From an uncultured Bacteroides sp. (GTDB lineage: Bacteria; Bacteroidota; Bacteroidia; Bacteroidales; Bacteroidaceae), in contig CASENM010000045.1 in NCBI GenBank assembly GCA_949289295.1, positions 1-64,000 of the forward strand: a stretch of 64,000 nt of DNA, read 5' to 3'. Under the pieces are notes generated by a model, which had not been told where the DNA came from, ran no database searches, and saw only the letters and a list, made by a program, of their open reading frames with translations. Of the stretch, positions 62,708 to 64,000 are shown one piece after another (positions within the stretch are counted from its first letter, which is position 1; each line of letters begins with the position of its first letter). The translations under genes were made by a program, and so were the position numbers.

Positions 62708-64000
62708 ATGGCAGAAGAAAATGTAATTAAAGAGCTGGATGATGTGGTTGTCCGCTTTTCGGGTGACTCCGGCGACGGCATGCAGCTGGCCGGAAACATG
62801 TTCTCGAATATTTCGGCCACCGAGGGGAATGACATCAGTACGTTTCCGGATTATCCGGCTGACATACGTGCCCCGCAAGGGTCACTGACCGGAGTGTCCG
62901 GATTCCAGGTGCATGTCGGTTCGGGCAAAGTGTACACGCCCGGTGACAAGTGTGATGTGCTGGTGGCCATGAATCCCGCCGCGCTGAAGACACAATACAA
63001 GTTCTGCAAGCCGCAGGCGGTGATTATCATCGACTCGGACTCGTTCACGAAGAAAGACCTGGAGAAGGCGAAGTTCCAGCTGGAGAACCCGTTCTCGGAA
63101 CTGGGCATCAAGAACGAGGTGGTGGAGGCGGCCATCACTACCATGTGCAAGGAAAGCCTGAAAGACAGCGGACTCGACAACAAGTCCATCCTGCGCACAA
63201 AAAACATGTTCGCATTGGGACTGGTGTGCTGGCTGTTCCATCGTGACATTGAAGTGGGCGCGAAACTTCTGCGCGAGAAGTTCGCCAAAAAACCCGCCAT
63301 CGCCGAAGCGAACGTGAAAGTGCTTTTCGACGGCTACAATTTTGGAGCGAACACCCACGCTTCTGTTTCCATGAGCTACAAGGTGCCCAGCAAGGAACAG
63401 AAACGTCCGGGACGCTATATGGATATCAACGGCAACAAGGCTACGGCCTATGGTCTGATGGCTGCGGCCGAGAAAGCCGGACTGCAGCTTTATCTGGGCT
63501 CTTATCCCATCACTCCGGCCACGGACATCCTGCATGAGCTGGCCAAACATAAATCATTGGGAGTTAAGACCGTACAGTGTGAGGACGAGATTGCAGGGTG
63601 CGCATCGGCGGTAGGTGCCTCGTTTGCGGGCGCATTGGCCGTGACCACCACTTCCGGTCCGGGCATCTGCCTGAAGAGCGAGGCCATGAACCTGGCGGTC
63701 ATCACAGAACTTCCGCTGGTAATCGTGGATGTGCAGCGCGGAGGACCGTCTACCGGACTTCCGACCAAATCAGAACAGACCGACCTGCTTCAGGTGTTGT
63801 ACGGACGCAACGGAGAAAGTCCGATGCCGGTCATTGCCGCTTCTTCACCGACCGACTGTTTCGACGCGGCTTTCACGGCCTGCAAGATCGCGCTGGAACA
63901 CATGACTCCGGTGGTGCTTCTCACCGACGCATATATCGCCAATGGTTCTGCCGCATGGCGTCTGCCAGACATGAACGAATATCCTGCCATCAATCCGCCG
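62708..64000 (+). CDS. korA: 2-oxoacid:acceptor oxidoreductase, alpha subunit (partial at window edge)
   Basis: Open from ATG 62708 to the window end (431 codons, cut at the edge). N-terminal gamma-type domain begins VVRFSGDSGDGMQLAGNMF (about 14-32) and the alpha/pyrimidine-binding domain from about residue 235 (ATAYGLMAAAEKAGLQLYLGSYPITPATDIL, ECEDEIAGCASAVGASF-like). The fused gamma-alpha form is that of 2-oxoglutarate:ferredoxin oxidoreductase subunit alpha, which with a beta subunit (expected just beyond the window) decarboxylates 2-oxoglutarate to succinyl-CoA with ferredoxin. Other 2-oxoacids are possible. Confidence 0.9.
   Translation, partial: MAEENVIKELDDVVVRFSGDSGDGMQLAGNMFSNISATEGNDISTFPDYPADIRAPQGSLTGVSGFQVHVGSGKVYTPGDKCDVLVAMNPAALKTQYKFCKPQAVIIIDSDSFTKKDLEKAKFQLENPFSELGIKNEVVEAAITTMCKESLKDSGLDNKSILRTKNMFALGLVCWLFHRDIEVGAKLLREKFAKKPAIAEANVKVLFDGYNFGANTHASVSMSYKVPSKEQKRPGRYMDINGNKATAYGLMAAAEKAGLQLYLGSYPITPATDILHELAKHKSLGVKTVQCEDEIAGCASAVGASFAGALAVTTTSGPGICLKSEAMNLAVITELPLVIVDVQRGGPSTGLPTKSEQTDLLQVLYGRNGESPMPVIAASSPTDCFDAAFTACKIALEHMTPVVLLTDAYIANGSAAWRLPDMNEYPAINPP

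Overview
The window reads as chromosomal DNA of a member of the order Bacteroidales, most like Bacteroides or Phocaeicola. The signs are SusC/SusD and other TonB-dependent outer-membrane receptors, many lipoproteins with Bacteroides-type signal peptides, DUF4861, DUF5074 and DUF3108 families, and a recurring TAnnTTTG box (the Bacteroidetes -7 element) 20-60 bases before start codons instead of purine-rich ribosome binding sites. No plasmid, phage, insertion sequence or CRISPR array was found.

Layout. 1-2333: end of a polysaccharide (uronate) catabolic locus with a KduD-like dehydrogenase and a DUF4861 lipoprotein. 2476-11674: housekeeping genes: RNase R, a CDF/SDR/PAP2 operon, a secreted exonuclease/endonuclease/phosphatase protein, and divergent dihydrouridine synthase and U32 tRNA-hydroxylation genes. 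11891-15168: an outer-membrane receptor, an MnmA-type tRNA thiolase and a short terminator-bearing leader RNA. 15637-23014: a minus-strand vitamin B12 capture operon headed by a clear cobalamin riboswitch, with BtuB, a BtuG-like lipoprotein and two further DUF5074 propeller lipoproteins. 23323-28557: a small lipoprotein, a large DUF4062-nSTAND-transmembrane-TPR protein broken by one in-frame TGA, and a long non-coding stretch. 28558-33291: an orphan SusC/SusD pair. 33504-44538: cysS, OmpA, a GH3/Ig-like/DUF3108 operon, 6-phosphofructokinase, and acpP-fabF-rnc. 44690-59838: purN, then a lipid A/lipooligosaccharide region. 59997-64000: typA, rpsO, tRNA-Arg and the start of korA.

How genes work together. 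The B12 operon pairs a TonB-dependent barrel with surface binding lipoproteins under riboswitch control. The region 45251-59838 looks like a lipooligosaccharide core programme: an MsbA-like exporter, an LpxL-like acyltransferase, UDP-galactopyranose mutase with a GT2 enzyme suited to galactofuranose transfer, a Kdo/heptose-kinase-like protein, a GT90 transferase, and a polyprenyl-phosphate-sugar module (GT2 synthase, GtrA flippase, ArnT-like transferase). A low-GC islet (about 51.8-55.4 kb) with two more glycosyltransferases, a DUF4143 ATPase and a truncated glycosyltransferase has been rearranged inside it.

Non-coding structure is notable. At least six copies of a palindromic element (core CACGGAG-CACAGAG and its complement), three sharing a flank outside the palindrome, sit at gene 3' ends. 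Two triplets of a 22-bp unit encode stacked cUUCGg hairpins. Two GGCTGTCTCAAAA-type inverted repeats lie between convergent genes, and a perfect 24-bp inverted repeat marks the left edge of the low-GC islet. Positions, motifs and frames were read directly from the sequence; family names rest on recognition without database searches.
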